A stretch of DNA of 64,000 nucleotides from Litorivicinus sp. (GTDB taxonomy: Bacteria > Pseudomonadota > Gammaproteobacteria > Pseudomonadales > Litorivicinaceae). A program made the position numbers and the translations under genes. The notes beneath the pieces are model-generated. The model was given only the letters and a program-made list of their open reading frames with translations, had not been told where the DNA came from and ran no database searches. Below, piece by piece: positions 51,358-61,305 of the stretch. The DNA is taken from assembly GCA_028339155.1 (NCBI GenBank), contig JAOLBK010000006.1, positions 1-64,000 on the forward strand, in the 5' to 3' direction. Positions within the stretch are counted from its first letter, which is position 1; each line of letters starts with the position of its first letter.

Positions 51358-52212
51358 TCGCGCTTGAATCGTTTCTGCGAGTTTGAGAATTTGCTTGGCC
51401 TCTTCTAAATGTAAATTCTCAATCAAAGTACCATTCAAAACGCACAATCCTTCGCCCTTAAGCTCGGCCTCTCGAAATGCCAAGACGATTTCCTGAGAGC
51501 GAGCGACGTCCTCTTCCGTGGGCGCAAAGACTTGGTTGCAGATCTCAATTTGTGATGGATGAATCAGGGTTTTGCCGTCAAATCCAAGGGTCTTCCCTTG
51601 GACACACTGTGATTTGAACAGTTTGCTATCCGTGAAATCTAAGCACACCCCATCTAAGATATCTAGATTTGCAGCGCGAGCTGCAAGCACGCACGTTGAA
51701 AGGGCCTGAACTAGGCCGTCTCGGTTTGGTGTTTGCCGAACTCGAAGACATTTTGCAAGATCTGATGTGCCCATGAATATAGTGCTGATTCGCGGATGCG
51801 CTTGGCACAGAGCATTAATGTTTAATACGCCAAGTGGAGTTTCCGCCATTAGCCAGAGCCTTACCTGCTCTGGATAGCCTATTTGATTCATATAATCGCC
51901 GAGTAACCGGATCTCTTCCGGAGACTCTGCCTTTGGGATAACCAAGGCATTTAAGGAGTTGGAAACGAATGCTGCGAGATCTTCTTTGTGCCAGGGGGTT
52001 CCTAGGCCATTCACGCGAATAGCTAATTCGCGGGGGGCAAATCCTTTTTCTGTGATCTCTTTTTTTGCGCTATGTCTCGCCTGTACTTTTTTATCTGGCG
52101 CGATCGAGTCTTCTAAGTCGAGAATGATTGCATCGCAAGCGAGCGTCTTCGCTTTCAAAATAGCCCGTAGATTGTTTGCGGGCATGAACAGTGCGCTGCG
52201 TTTCAATGTCAT
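51349..52212 (-). CDS. HpcH/HpaI-family CoA-ester lyase, CitE-like
   Basis: The protein has 287 residues from the ATG at 52212, preceded by TGAGGA; the frame extends upstream to 52260, inside the neighbouring gene. The TIM-barrel aldolase family features are seen: RSALFMPANNLRAILKA at the N-terminus, ACDAIILDLEDSIAPDKK (near 25-42) with the metal-binding Asp/Glu, LVIPKAESPEEI and WLMAETPLGVLN, with a Mg-ligand Glu. DFTDSKLFKSQC and GKTLIHPSQIEICNQVFAPTEEDV close the protein as in citrate lyase beta and malyl-CoA lyase homologues. Stand-alone CitE-like proteins often act on malyl-CoA or citramalyl-CoA. The CoA substrate is not determined. Confidence 0.85.
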   Translation of the reverse strand: MTLKRSALFMPANNLRAILKAKTLACDAIILDLEDSIAPDKKVQARHSAKKEITEKGFAPRELAIRVNGLGTPWHKEDLAAFVSNSLNALVIPKAESPEEIRLLGDYMNQIGYPEQVRLWLMAETPLGVLNINALCQAHPRISTIFMGTSDLAKCLRVRQTPNRDGLVQALSTCVLAARAANLDILDGVCLDFTDSKLFKSQCVQGKTLGFDGKTLIHPSQIEICNQVFAPTEEDVARSQEIVLAFREAELKGEGLCVLNGTLIENLHLEEAKQILKLAETIQARLL

Positions 52213-52219
52213 AAAGTCC

Positions 52220-53263
52220 TCAGGGAGATGGATTGGGTTGTGCAGTATGAATGACCTCAATGTCAGCGATAATTTCTGCTGAGAGCGTGAGGCTGTGAGT
52301 ATCTATATTTTCTTTTAATTGTTTGAGAGTGGTTGCGCCAATAATATTTGAGGTTACAAAAGAACGACTGGTGACATATGCCAAAGACATGGCCGTCAAC
52401 GATAGTCCGTATCGATCGGCCACACTTGCATAGGCCTCAGTCGCCTTATTCGCCTCGGGATTTGAATAACGGGTGAAACGCTCAAAAAGCTTCAGTCTAG
52501 ATCCATTCGGATTTTCTCCATTCAAATATTTTCCCGAAAGCACGCCAAATCCAAGGGGCGAGTACGCTAACAAGCCAACAGACTCTCGATGCGCAATTTC
52601 AGCGAGACCAATCTCAAATGTTCTATTCAATAATGAGTAGGGATTCTGAATGGAGGCGACAATAGGAAGGCGCTCTCGCCGAGCGATTTCGAGAAAGCTC
52701 ATGACGCCCCATGGATTTTCATTCGATAGGCCAATCGCTCGGATTTTACCACTGGTGACCAGAGTTTCGAGCGCACGAAGAGTTTCTTCGATTGGTGTTT
52801 CGTCAACGCTGCTGTCGTGCGTGTAACCTAACTTTCCAAAATAATTCGTATTTCGGTCGGGCCAATGTAATTGATAAAGATCAATATAATCGGTAGTCAT
52901 TCGTTTCAATGATGAGTTGACCGCTTCTATTAAATGCGTAGCGGTGTGCCGAGGTCCGCTTCGAAAATAATTGACCCACTCGCCGGGCCCACATGCCTTG
53001 GTTGCGATGATTAGATCGTCTCGTTTGGCTCGTTGACTCAGCCAAGTGCCTATGAAGGATTCAGTTCGCCCCTGGGTATCAGGCTTTGGAGGAACAGGAT
53101 AGAGTTCAGCAGTATCGATGAAGTTGAGGCCACGTTCTTCTATGGCATAAGACAATTGTTGATGCGCATCGGCTTCTGTGTTCTGTTCACCAAAAGTCAT
53201 GCTGCCAAGACATAGTGCAGTGACGTTTATGCCCGTTTTTCCAAGAGCTCGTTTTTCAATCAT
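52220..53263 (-). CDS. tas: Aldo/keto reductase, Tas-like
   Basis: The protein has 347 residues, the same length as E. coli Tas. NADPH-dependent reductase of the (beta/alpha)8 family. LGSMTFGEQNTEADAHQQLSYA (residues 20-41) and the catalytic DTAELYPVPPKPDTQGRTESFIG (residues near 50-72; Asp50 and Tyr55) match Tas closely, as does LYQLHWPDRNTNYFGKLGY, with the catalytic His. NADPH contacts follow in the C-terminal FVTSNIIGATTLKQL. Its native substrate is not known in E. coli either. It sits 31 bases upstream of the MalY-like gene on the same strand and just upstream of the CitE-like gene. Confidence 0.92.
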   Translation of the reverse strand: MIEKRALGKTGINVTALCLGSMTFGEQNTEADAHQQLSYAIEERGLNFIDTAELYPVPPKPDTQGRTESFIGTWLSQRAKRDDLIIATKACGPGEWVNYFRSGPRHTATHLIEAVNSSLKRMTTDYIDLYQLHWPDRNTNYFGKLGYTHDSSVDETPIEETLRALETLVTSGKIRAIGLSNENPWGVMSFLEIARRERLPIVASIQNPYSLLNRTFEIGLAEIAHRESVGLLAYSPLGFGVLSGKYLNGENPNGSRLKLFERFTRYSNPEANKATEAYASVADRYGLSLTAMSLAYVTSRSFVTSNIIGATTLKQLKENIDTHSLTLSAEIIADIEVIHTAQPNPSP

Positions 53264-53294
53264 TTTAACGTTCCAAAAATATATGTGAGAAGGC

Positions 53295-54413
53295 TTACAG
53301 TGCTGAATTCATTCGGTTCAGAGCTTCTGTCAGGGTGTCTGGAGAGCACCCAAAATTTAATCGAACGGCCTCAGGATCTCCAAAAGGAGTGCCGCCTGAA
53401 AGTCGTACGCCGGCATTGCAAAATCGAGTGTTCAGATAGGCATCGGCATTGCGTGATTTGATCCATGCCAAAAAGCTCGCGTCGCCAGTAATAATCGACA
53501 ACTCCGGATGACTTTTCGCCCACTCAGTGATCTGGTTTTTATTGGCTCTTAGGGCCTCGATTAGGCCCTGGTACCAATCTTGTCCCTCTTTTAAACAAGC
53601 TTCGGTAATTTTATACGCAATCGGCATCACATGAGGCATTGCAATCAGTGTTTCTTTGAATCGCTTGCGAGTATTAGCCTCTGGAATAATTGCAACTGCA
53701 CAGCCGAAACCAGCGACGTTGAATGTTTTGGTTGCAGCCATTAGTGTAATTGTCGGCTGGTTTTCCGGTGCCATTTTACCAATGGGAACGTGCGATTTCT
53801 CGCTCAAAATTAAGTCCGCCCAGATTTCGTCGCTGATGATGAGTGCGTTTGCGTTCTCAGCTTCGGCACACAAGTTCTTAATAAATGATTCGCAATACAC
53901 GGTGCCACCTGGATTTTGGGGGTTGCACCAGAGAATTGCTGGCCGATTTTTGGTTGAAAGCAAGGCTTTTTTGATGGCTTCAGTTTCTGGGTATAGCGCA
54001 CCGTTTTGAGGCCAAAGGTTGACCGGAAAGTGCGTTCGGCCTTCAATTTTCGGTACGGTTTGGAAGTAGGGGTAGCATGGACTTGGTATGAGAATATCTC
54101 GGCATTCTGGATGAGCCATCAGTGCCATTCTCATTCCGGGCACGACGCCAGCGACTGGGCAAATCCAGTCTGGATTGATCTCCCATTGATGGCGTAATTT
54201 TAAGTGAGTAACCCAAGCGTCCCGGAATCCTGGGGATTCAAGTCCATAACCAAAAATGCCATGCTGAATAGCCGCTTTTAAGATTTCATTGACGCAGGGC
54301 GGTGATACACAATCCATATCAGCCACCCAAAGCGGCAGTTCGTTGTCAGAATAGGTACACCACTTTGCGCTAGAGTGTTGTCTGCGCTCAGCGGGGTTTT
54401 GATGCCACTGCAT
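53295..54413 (-). CDS. PLP-dependent C-S lyase/aminotransferase, MalY/PatB-like
   Basis: The protein has 372 residues of fold type I. The N-terminal WCTYSDNELPLWVADMDCVSPP (residues 18-39) is the hallmark of the MalY/PatB cystathionine beta-lyase subgroup. LWCNPQNPGGTVY (near 160) contacts PLP, IISDEIWADLIL carries the Asp, and the PLP lysine is in LMAATKTFNVAGFG (near 230). FNFGCSP near the end holds the carboxylate-binding Arg region (RLNFGC). The enzyme likely splits cystathionine or cysteine conjugates. It overlaps the downstream end of the EamA transporter gene by 26 bases. Confidence 0.88.
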   Translation of the reverse strand: MQWHQNPAERRQHSSAKWCTYSDNELPLWVADMDCVSPPCVNEILKAAIQHGIFGYGLESPGFRDAWVTHLKLRHQWEINPDWICPVAGVVPGMRMALMAHPECRDILIPSPCYPYFQTVPKIEGRTHFPVNLWPQNGALYPETEAIKKALLSTKNRPAILWCNPQNPGGTVYCESFIKNLCAEAENANALIISDEIWADLILSEKSHVPIGKMAPENQPTITLMAATKTFNVAGFGCAVAIIPEANTRKRFKETLIAMPHVMPIAYKITEACLKEGQDWYQGLIEALRANKNQITEWAKSHPELSIITGDASFLAWIKSRNADAYLNTRFCNAGVRLSGGTPFGDPEAVRLNFGCSPDTLTEALNRMNSAL

Positions 54414-55287
54414 AGGATTGCCTCAATGCTAAGTAAAGCCCGGCGGCGATTAAGCCGCCGGCAATTAGGTGATGATTTGTGAATGCTTCATCAAGGAAGG
54501 CGGTAGCGAGAATTACACCAAAAAATGGCATCATATGAATATATTGGCCAGCCAGTTGTGCGCCCAATGATGCCACACCATAGTTCCAACAAACGTAAGC
54601 GCCTAGTGACGCGAAAACAGCAACATAACCGACCGCATAAAAGTTTTCCAGCGTCCAAAGAAAGGGCGGCTCAGATAGCGGATTAATGACGAGAAGCAAG
54701 CCATTAAAGCAGACCCCGAAAATCACAATGTAGGAAAGAAAGCCGATTCCCGATAATCCCGCTGGGCGTTTGCGTAGAGTGAGCGAATACAGAGCCCAAC
54801 CAATGGATGAAGATAAGACCCACAAATCTCCAGGATTGATTTTTAGATGGTTCGTTTGGCCATTTGACAAAAGTAGATAAGCCACTCCGGCCAAAGAGAC
54901 AGTTATGCCAAGAACCCGTTGAATCGTAATTCTGTCGCCGAAGAAAATTACTCCTAAAGCAACAATCCATACAGGAATAGATGAATTGATGAGTAGCCCG
55001 TTGGTGGCTTCAGTGTCTCTGAGGCCGATGTACAAAAGGACATTGAAACTTGCTACTGACAATAGAGCGAGTAATGACAAGATGGGTAGATTGCCTACGA
55101 TAAGCTGCCACTCGCGACGAACCGTATTAAATGCGAAGGGAGTTAGGATTAAAAGGGCTAGGGTCCAGCGATAAAATGATAACGAGATTGCACCAATATC
55201 CGCCGAAAAAGCCCGTCCGACTACAAAATTCCCGGCCCAAAATAGGGGCGGAAATAGAAGAATAATATAGGGCCAGGCTCGTTGCAT
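54388..55287 (-). CDS. EamA-family (DMT superfamily) transporter
   Basis: The protein has 299 residues with ten membrane helices in two five-helix repeats, the classic EamA arrangement. PPLFWAGNFVVGRAF (near 14-28) and LSFYRWTLALLILTPFA match the first repeat; GDLWVLSSSIGWALYSLTLRKR starts the second. These proteins usually export amino acids or metabolites. Its neighbours are MalY-like and Tas-like genes, so a sulfur amino acid or its product could be the substrate, but this is only context. The start overlaps the ettA stop by one base. Confidence 0.88.
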   Translation of the reverse strand: MQRAWPYIILLFPPLFWAGNFVVGRAFSADIGAISLSFYRWTLALLILTPFAFNTVRREWQLIVGNLPILSLLALLSVASFNVLLYIGLRDTEATNGLLINSSIPVWIVALGVIFFGDRITIQRVLGITVSLAGVAYLLLSNGQTNHLKINPGDLWVLSSSIGWALYSLTLRKRPAGLSGIGFLSYIVIFGVCFNGLLLVINPLSEPPFLWTLENFYAVGYVAVFASLGAYVCWNYGVASLGAQLAGQYIHMMPFFGVILATAFLDEAFTNHHLIAGGLIAAGLYLALRQSYAVASKPR

Positions 55288-56957
55288 CAGTCGGCCAATC
55301 GGCGATATTTTACTCGGGTTGGTATAATTTCTCCGCCCAGCCGTTTTTTTCGGTCAGCTTCATATTCCGTGTAATTACCTTCGAAAAACGTTAACTGAGA
55401 ATCTCCTTCATACGCAAGAACGTGAGTTGCAATTCGATCCAAAAACCAGCGATCGTGCGAGATCACCATGATGGTGCCAGGAAATGAGAGCAAAGCTTCT
55501 TCGAGTGCCCGGAGTGTTTCCACGTCGAGATCGTTGGTTGGTTCATCAAGCAGTAAGACATTGCCTCCTTGTTTTAAGGTCTTTGCGAGATGAAGACGAT
55601 TTCGCTCGCCTCCAGAAAGGTCTTTTACAAATTTTTGTTGATCGCCGCCTTTAAAGTTGAACCGCCCAAGATATGCACGGCTTGGAACCGAATAAGTGCC
55701 CACGGTCATAATATCTTGTCCATCCGATATTTCTTCCCATACCGTTTTTTTACCGTCAAGAGCGTCGCGTGACTGATCGACGTAGGCAAGCTGAACGGTA
55801 TCGCCGAGTTCGACGGATCCTGAATCTGGCGTTTCGGCTCCAGTAATCATCTTAAAAAGTGTCGATTTACCAGCACCGTTTCCGCCAATAATACCTACGA
55901 TTGCGCCGGCCGGAATTGACAGATTTAATTTATCGATCAACATCTTCTCGTCGAAGGCCTTAGATACAGACCCGAATTCAATAACCTTATCTCCAAGTCT
56001 TGGTCCGGGTGGAATATAAATCTCTTGTGTTTCGTTGCGTTTTTGAGTGCTTTGGCTCTGAAGTTCTTCAAACGCCTTAAGGCGCGACTTTGATTTTGCC
56101 TGGCGACCCTTGGCATTTTGTCGGACCCACTCAAGTTCTGACTTGATCGTGCGCTGCTTCGCGTCTTCGGTTTTCTGTTCCAACTCTAAGCGTTTTCCCT
56201 TAGCCTCTAGCCAGGTAGAATAGTTGCCTTCAAAAGGAATGCCACGCCCGCGGTCAAGTTCTAGAATCCAGCCGGCCGCATTATCGAGAAAATAGCGATC
56301 GTGTGTGACAGCGACCACGGTGCCATCGAAGGTGACTAAAAAGTGTTCGAGCCAGGCGACGGATTCGGCATCTAAGTGGTTAGTTGGTTCATCGAGCAAC
56401 AACATATCAGGCTTTTGAAGAAGTAATCGGCAGAGTGCTACGCGTCGTTTTTCACCGCCTGAGAGGTGTTCAATTTTTGAATCCCATGATGGAAGCCTGA
56501 GTGCGTCGGCCGCTTGCTCGAGCGTCCGTTCAAGTTCCCAACCATTAGCTGAATCAATTTGGTTTTGTAGGTCGCCTTGTTCCATTAAAAGATCGTTCAT
56601 TTCATCATCAGACATTGGTTCAGCAAAGGCTGATGAGATTTTATCAAATCGGACTAGGAGATCTTTTATTTCGGTCACGCCCTCTTCAACAATATCGCGA
56701 ACAGTGTGATCGGGATTTAGCTGAGGTTCTTGCGGTAGGTATCCAACATTAATCCCAGGTTGTGGCCGAGCTTCGCCATCAATTTCGGTATCTAAACCCG
56801 CCATAATTCGTAAGAGGGAGGATTTACCAGAACCATTTAAGCCGAGGACGCCGATTTTTGCGCCGGGAAAAAATGAAAGTGAGATGTCTTTGAGGATCTC
56901 ACGTTTAGGTGGAACGATCTTGCTCACCTTATTCATGGTGTATACGAATTGCGCCAT
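55287..56957 (-). CDS. ettA: Energy-dependent translational throttle protein EttA (ABC-F)
   Basis: The protein has 556 residues, the usual length. A soluble ABC-F ATPase that binds the ribosomal E site and gates the first elongation steps according to ATP/ADP. Two ABC cassettes are visible: Walker [10 protein letters not shown] (near 39) and GGNGAGKST (near 358), signatures [11 protein letters not shown] and [11 protein letters not shown], and Walker B motifs [11 protein letters not shown] and [11 protein letters not shown]. The linker holds the EttA-specific arm and a charged coiled-coil ([15 protein letters not shown]). It is the most upstream gene of the - strand group ending at 51349. Confidence 0.96.
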   Translation of the reverse strand: MAQFVYTMNKVSKIVPPKREILKDISLSFFPGAKIGVLGLNGSGKSSLLRIMAGLDTEIDGEARPQPGINVGYLPQEPQLNPDHTVRDIVEEGVTEIKDLLVRFDKISSAFAEPMSDDEMNDLLMEQGDLQNQIDSANGWELERTLEQAADALRLPSWDSKIEHLSGGEKRRVALCRLLLQKPDMLLLDEPTNHLDAESVAWLEHFLVTFDGTVVAVTHDRYFLDNAAGWILELDRGRGIPFEGNYSTWLEAKGKRLELEQKTEDAKQRTIKSELEWVRQNAKGRQAKSKSRLKAFEELQSQSTQKRNETQEIYIPPGPRLGDKVIEFGSVSKAFDEKMLIDKLNLSIPAGAIVGIIGGNGAGKSTLFKMITGAETPDSGSVELGDTVQLAYVDQSRDALDGKKTVWEEISDGQDIMTVGTYSVPSRAYLGRFNFKGGDQQKFVKDLSGGERNRLHLAKTLKQGGNVLLLDEPTNDLDVETLRALEEALLSFPGTIMVISHDRWFLDRIATHVLAYEGDSQLTFFEGNYTEYEADRKKRLGGEIIPTRVKYRRLAD

Positions 56958-57572
56958 GGGAATGGAAACCTTTTTTGATAAACTATTGATAATTAAGTGT
57001 GCGTGCTCGGGTCGGAGAACTCAATGCCTTCCGTCCCCGGCAAAAGATTAAGGTGAGCGTTATGCTTTCCTTTTTTATTTTTTAGGAAAGAGAATTCGCC
57101 AGAATAAATAGTTGAAGTAAATATCGTTCTGGGCCTTTAAGATCTAATCGACAAATAAATGACTGTCGGCTACTTAATCTTGCTTCATTTTTAAAGCGCC
57201 CAGCGAAGTTCCTCTGCACCCGCTGCGCATTCCCGTAAAGTGCGTGGGCTAAGTTGACTTCACGCGGCAAGTTAAGCCGCCCATCGCCCCAGCCAGATGA
57301 ACTTTATAAACGGTTATGTTCGAATTTTAATTTTGTACTTATCCTGCCGTCAGTAATTTTTTAACATTCATGTGCCCCGAGGATATTAACGTTTCCTGTC
57401 CGCTAGTCTAAAATTATACATTCGACAACGGATTGCAGAATAGATGGAGATTGCCTCTAATTCTTCATCATTTAAGAGGTAATTTTCATGTTTTTTATAA
57501 TTTTTGACTAATTTAACCGTTCAATTCGATGGCGACCTCGGGTAACGTTGCAAAAATTCAGTTGTTGTGTGG
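56958..57572. other. Intergenic region without a supported gene
   Basis: About 600 bases between ettA and the pentapeptide gene, which are divergently transcribed. A short - strand frame at 57082-57270 has no motif. The stretch around 57066-57091 can fold into a small AT-rich hairpin (CTTTCC/GGAAAG). Both promoters must lie here, and no further structure is evident. Confidence 0.45.
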
Positions 57573-58112
57573 ATGCTTTTAATCATGTTTAAGCTACTTT
57601 TTTCAGTCGGATTGGTACTCGGCGTTTCGACGATGCCGTTAAGGGCAGCAGATGACGCTCAGTTATCGAAATATTTGATGTCCTTCAAATGTCAGTACTG
57701 CGATCTTACCGGTGCTGATTTAAGTAAAAAATCGTTACAGGGTTCGGATTTAATGAACTCTAATTTGTCGGATGCTATTTTAGCTGGGGCTAATTTAGAG
57801 CCGCGAAAATACGAGAAGAAGGTGGCTCCTACGAACCTCGAAAGTGCCAATCTGAGGCGGGCTGATTTATCCAATGCCAACTTGCGCGACGCTCTGATGT
57901 CCAATGCTTATCTTCGTGAAACAGATCTTTCAAGTATTTCATTGATTGGAGCTGACTTGAGAAATGCGAATTTCAAGGATGCGAAGCTAGCGGGAGCTAA
58001 CTTGACTCGAGCAAATTTATCGGGTGCGAAGGTTACTGCTGCACAACTAAAAGGGGCCGTTCTCTGTAACACTATTCTTGCTGATGGCACTACGGCTGAT
58101 TCCGGTTGTTAG
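57573..58112 (+). CDS. Exported pentapeptide-repeat protein
   Basis: About 179 residues; start ATG 57573 chosen, with ATG 57585 and GTG 57567 as alternatives. A signal peptide (KLLFSVGLVLGVSTMPLRAA) is followed from about residue 42 by A(D/N)LXX pentapeptide repeats such as GADLSKKSLQGSDLMNSNL and NLRRADLSNANLRDALMSNA, which fold into a right-handed quadrilateral beta-helix. A Cys pair CQYC and a second Cys pair near the C-terminus (CNT, SGC) may form disulfides in the periplasm. No enzymatic role is implied; a scaffolding role is likely. It stands alone on the + strand, convergent with the Sel1-repeat gene. Confidence 0.82.
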   Translation: MLLIMFKLLFSVGLVLGVSTMPLRAADDAQLSKYLMSFKCQYCDLTGADLSKKSLQGSDLMNSNLSDAILAGANLEPRKYEKKVAPTNLESANLRRADLSNANLRDALMSNAYLRETDLSSISLIGADLRNANFKDAKLAGANLTRANLSGAKVTAAQLKGAVLCNTILADGTTADSGC

Positions 58113-58134
58113 CTGTAAATTAGCACTACGCAGA

Positions 58135-58620
58135 CTATTTTTCTGGCCGCCACCTATTCGCTCGCTGGATAGCTTCCTTGACGTCAGACTCAGTTAATTT
58201 TTTTGAGACCGTTGAGGCGAGGCGTTGAGCCTCTGGATCCCCGTTTGAACCTGCAAGAATTAGCCATTTCAATGCTTCAACACTATTTGAGTTGGTCCCT
58301 CGCCCTTCGTATAGTGCCTCACCAACATTAAACATGGCTGTTGGAAATCCATGATTTGCGGCTTTGCGGTACCAGACAAGTGCCAATTTATCGTTTTGGT
58401 GGACGATCAACCCTTTTTCGTGGGCATATCCGAGATTATTCATTGCTACTATGTCACCCAACGCAGCGAGACCTTGCCAATGCGTGACAGCGGTTTTGCT
58501 GTCTCCATTAATGAATGCCTCCTCGGCTATTTGCAGCGACCAATTTTCTGCAGCGGAGAGGGTTCCAGCAATAGTTAGGCATTGAAACAAAAAGACGCAA
58601 TGTGTGATTAATTTGAGCAT
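58135..58620 (-). CDS. Exported Sel1-repeat protein
   Basis: The protein has 161 residues from the ATG at 58620, preceded by AGGGGAAAG; an upstream ATG at 58662 lacks a binding site. A signal peptide (CVFLFQCLTIAGTLSAA) precedes an N-terminal helix with AEEAFINGDSKTAVTHW, then Sel1/TPR-like repeats: GDIVAMNNLGYAHEKGLIV, ALVWYRKAANHGFPTAMFNVGEAL and ALKWLILAGSNGDPEAQRL. Such proteins act as periplasmic scaffolds for protein-protein contacts. No partner can be read from the neighbours, which are a pentapeptide protein and the PQQ dehydrogenase. Confidence 0.82.
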   Translation of the reverse strand: MLKLITHCVFLFQCLTIAGTLSAAENWSLQIAEEAFINGDSKTAVTHWQGLAALGDIVAMNNLGYAHEKGLIVHQNDKLALVWYRKAANHGFPTAMFNVGEALYEGRGTNSNSVEALKWLILAGSNGDPEAQRLASTVSKKLTESDVKEAIQRANRWRPEK

Positions 58621-58899
58621 GTACTGCTTTCCCCTGATAAATTTCTGATTACTTAGTCTCATTTTTTTAAATTTTACTGACTTTCTGATTCTCGGCTCTT
58701 GTAATTATTGTTTTTTTCTTTATTTACATCATATTTTTCAATGCGTTGAGAAAAATTAATAAGCCTTAGTATTTTCTTCATTGGTGTAAAGTTGATCGAA
58801 CAAAAATTGTAGCGTAGATTTACTTTTAATGATTATGATCGCTGCTAAAAATAATTTTTAGTGTTTTGTAATTAAAAAAAATAAAAAAAGGAGTCTAGT

Positions 58900-60570
58900 G
58901 TGAAAAAACTAGCAATAATCCTCTCGGCGCTGGTGTTGAGTGCAGGTGTGTCTGCAGCAACAAAGTACGGAGATATGAAGACAGTCACCCAAGACATGCT
59001 CGACCGAGCAGCGTCGGACGGCAATAATTTTTTGCACACGAATGGTAACTACGAGCAAACTCGCTTTTACCCAAACAAGCAGATCAATGTAGCAAACGTG
59101 AAAAACTTAGCTCCAGCTTGGATTTTCCAGACAGAAATTGTCGATTCTTTGGAAACTACGCCGATTGTTGTTGATGGAGTCATGTACGTCACGACATCGT
59201 ATAATCACGTTCATGCGCTTGATGCAAAGACCGGTGAAGAACTTTGGCACTACAAACAGAAACTAGGTCCAATCACAACGTATTGTTGTGGTCCGAATAA
59301 TCGTGGTGTTGCGGTTTCTGGCGATAAAGTATTCATGGCGACTCTTGATGCGAAGATGGTGGCTTTGGATGCCAAGACAGGTCGCTCGATTTGGGAAACT
59401 GAGTTGGCTGATCCAGAGCTCGGTTATTCTGAGACGATGGCGCCTTCAGTCGTAGGTAATAAAGTACTAATTGGAACCAATGGTGGCGAGTACGGTATCC
59501 GTGGCTTTGTTAAAGCGCTTGATACTGAGACTGGGAAAGTACTGTGGACATTCCACACAATTCCAGAAAACTCAGTTGGTGAATGGGCTACACACGATGC
59601 AACTGGTCGTGACATGCTTCGTGACATCAAGGCTGAGAAAGCAGCACTGAAGAAGCTGGGCGACCCCTATGAAACATTGGGTGGTGGTGTTTGGCAGAAT
59701 CCAGCAGTTGATCTGGAAACAAATAGAATCTATTTCGTTGTTGGAAATCCATCGCCAGATTTGGACGGTTCGTTACGCCCGGGTGATAACTTATATACCG
59801 ATTCGCTTGTTGCTATAGATTTGGACACTGGTAAATACGTTTGCCATTTCCAGTACATCGCTCATGACGTTTGGGACTTAGATGCCGTTTCTCCGCCTGT
59901 GATTACTGATATAAATGATGGTGGAAAAATGGTGAAGGGTATTCTTCATGGTGGTAAGTCAGGACACATCTACGCTCACCGGGCTGATGATTGTTCGTTG
60001 ATTCGCTATTCTGAAGCCATGGTCCCACAGGAAAATATGTGGGTATTGCCTACAGCTGCAGGTGCTCGTATGTTACCTGGCGCAAATGGCGGTGTTGAGT
60101 GGTCACCTTTGGCGATTGACCCAGGTCTCGGTCTGAGCTACGCCATCAATCTGCATCAGCCAATGACCTACCATGTTGAAAGTACCCCATACCCAGCCGG
60201 AAAATTATGGCTTGGTGGTGCATTCAAAGTGATTCCGAGTGAAGAGCAGTGGGGTAATGTTACTGCGGTTGATTACCATACTGGTAAAATTCGCTGGAAA
60301 GTTAAGACTGAGCAGCCAATGATTGGTGGGATTTTAGCCACAGCCGGTGGTTTAGTTTTCGCTGGTGAAGGAAACGGGCAGTTTAAAGCATATGACTCTG
60401 AGACTGGTTCAGTACTGTGGAATTTCCAAGCCGGTGCGGGTGTCAATGCCCCACCAGCCTCTTACACAGTGGATGGTGATCAGTACATCGTAGTTGCAGC
60501 TGGCGGTAACGCTCAGCTCGGCTATAAATACGGCAATAATATTATCGCGTTTAAACTCGCTGGTAATTAA
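58900..60570 (+). CDS. Periplasmic PQQ-dependent alcohol/sugar dehydrogenase (quinoprotein, beta-propeller)
   Basis: The protein has 556 residues from GTG 58900, with AAGGAG seven bases upstream. Signal peptide 1-20 ([10 protein letters not shown]). Eight-bladed propeller with W-motifs such as [20 protein letters not shown] and TGKIRWKV. The vicinal disulfide pair Cys129-Cys130 in TTYCCGPNN lies against PQQ. Candidate metal/PQQ ligands are Glu197 in GGEYGIRG, Asn283 in VGNPSPD, Asp326 (catalytic) and Asp328 in HDVWDLDAV. The Asp two residues after the catalytic Asp is found in lanthanide-type enzymes, but also in glucose dehydrogenases (WDMD), so neither metal nor substrate is settled. It needs PQQ from the pqq operon; the cytochromes downstream may accept its electrons. 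Confidence 0.93.
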   Translation: MKKLAIILSALVLSAGVSAATKYGDMKTVTQDMLDRAASDGNNFLHTNGNYEQTRFYPNKQINVANVKNLAPAWIFQTEIVDSLETTPIVVDGVMYVTTSYNHVHALDAKTGEELWHYKQKLGPITTYCCGPNNRGVAVSGDKVFMATLDAKMVALDAKTGRSIWETELADPELGYSETMAPSVVGNKVLIGTNGGEYGIRGFVKALDTETGKVLWTFHTIPENSVGEWATHDATGRDMLRDIKAEKAALKKLGDPYETLGGGVWQNPAVDLETNRIYFVVGNPSPDLDGSLRPGDNLYTDSLVAIDLDTGKYVCHFQYIAHDVWDLDAVSPPVITDINDGGKMVKGILHGGKSGHIYAHRADDCSLIRYSEAMVPQENMWVLPTAAGARMLPGANGGVEWSPLAIDPGLGLSYAINLHQPMTYHVESTPYPAGKLWLGGAFKVIPSEEQWGNVTAVDYHTGKIRWKVKTEQPMIGGILATAGGLVFAGEGNGQFKAYDSETGSVLWNFQAGAGVNAPPASYTVDGDQYIVVAAGGNAQLGYKYGNNIIAFKLAGN

Positions 60571-60580
60571 TCCAACCTAT

Positions 60581-60614
60581 AAAAGCGCCTTCTGTCTCAG
60601 AAGGCGCTTTTTTT
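60581..60614 (+). terminator. Rho-independent terminator of the PQQ dehydrogenase gene
   Basis: A perfect 14-base stem AAAAGCGCCTTCTG/CAGAAGGCGCTTTT (60581-60594, 60598-60611), a 3-base loop and a T-run to 60614, beginning ten bases after the stop codon. It probably limits the amount of transcript reaching the fasciclin and cytochrome genes. Confidence 0.95.
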
Positions 60615-60647
60615 GTTTTAAAGAAACACTTAGGCGGGAGCGTAAAT

Positions 60648-61271
60648 ATGTACATGCTAGTAAGCAAAGGTATGATTTTCGGCATTCTATCTCTCTTCGG
60701 CTGCAGCGCGGTTGCAAATGAATATTCCGTTATCGAGTTTTTGAGGGATCAGCCTCAATATTCAACATTGGTTAAGCATCTCGAAACTACCGGATTAGAC
60801 GTTGGCTTGGGATTGCCTCTGAACTGGAAGTGGACTGTTTTTGCGCCAACTAACGACGCATTTGAGAGTCTCTCGAAAGATATGAGGGAAGGTTTTGATA
60901 ATGATCCACAGTTACTGAAAAATTTATTGATTGACCATTTATTGGTAGGTGAACTGTCATCTAACGCAGTTGATGAATCGAAAAAAACGTTAACAGTTAC
61001 AGTTAGTCAAAAGTCTCTTGAGCTATATCGAGACTCAGATCTTTACGTAAAAGATATGATTGTCGTAGAGCAGGATCAATCCGCTGATAATGGCGTTATT
61101 CACGGTATTAATTGCGTGATGTTTGTTCAAAAAAGCAAAAAAGATGACCGATTGACACCACAAACTCAGGATCAATATCCTATTACGGCCTGTTGCCTGA
61201 ATGCTGGGATGCATGACAGTGATTGGCGAGAAAACTACACGAATACTGGACGATCACATTCTAGTAATTAA
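60648..61271 (+). CDS. Exported fasciclin (FAS1) domain protein
   Basis: The protein has 207 residues from ATG 60648, with CGGGAG eight bases upstream. A signal peptide (GMIFGILSLFGCSAVANE) precedes one FAS1 domain at about 26-165: STLVKHLETTGLDVGL, WTVFAPTNDAFESL (the family's 'TVFAPTN.AF' motif), LLIDHLLVGEL and ADNGVIHGINCVMF (H2-like motif). A short tail of about 40 residues rich in polar residues follows. FAS1 proteins mediate adhesion or binding outside the inner membrane. It sits between the PQQ dehydrogenase and two cytochromes c, after a terminator, so a link to electron transfer is only suggested by position. Confidence 0.88.
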   Translation: MYMLVSKGMIFGILSLFGCSAVANEYSVIEFLRDQPQYSTLVKHLETTGLDVGLGLPLNWKWTVFAPTNDAFESLSKDMREGFDNDPQLLKNLLIDHLLVGELSSNAVDESKKTLTVTVSQKSLELYRDSDLYVKDMIVVEQDQSADNGVIHGINCVMFVQKSKKDDRLTPQTQDQYPITACCLNAGMHDSDWRENYTNTGRSHSSN

Positions 61272-61305
61272 TAGAAATATACGAAAATTTTAAGCAGGAG
61301 GTTGT

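Noticed and set aside
57082-57270. 62-codon - frame between ettA and the pentapeptide gene
   Set aside because: Composition unlike neighbouring proteins, no motif or ribosome binding site.
58900-60570. Calling the PQQ dehydrogenase a methanol dehydrogenase (XoxF)
   Set aside because: The surrounding active-site sequence differs from XoxF, and no XoxG or XoxJ gene is adjacent; only the family is safe.
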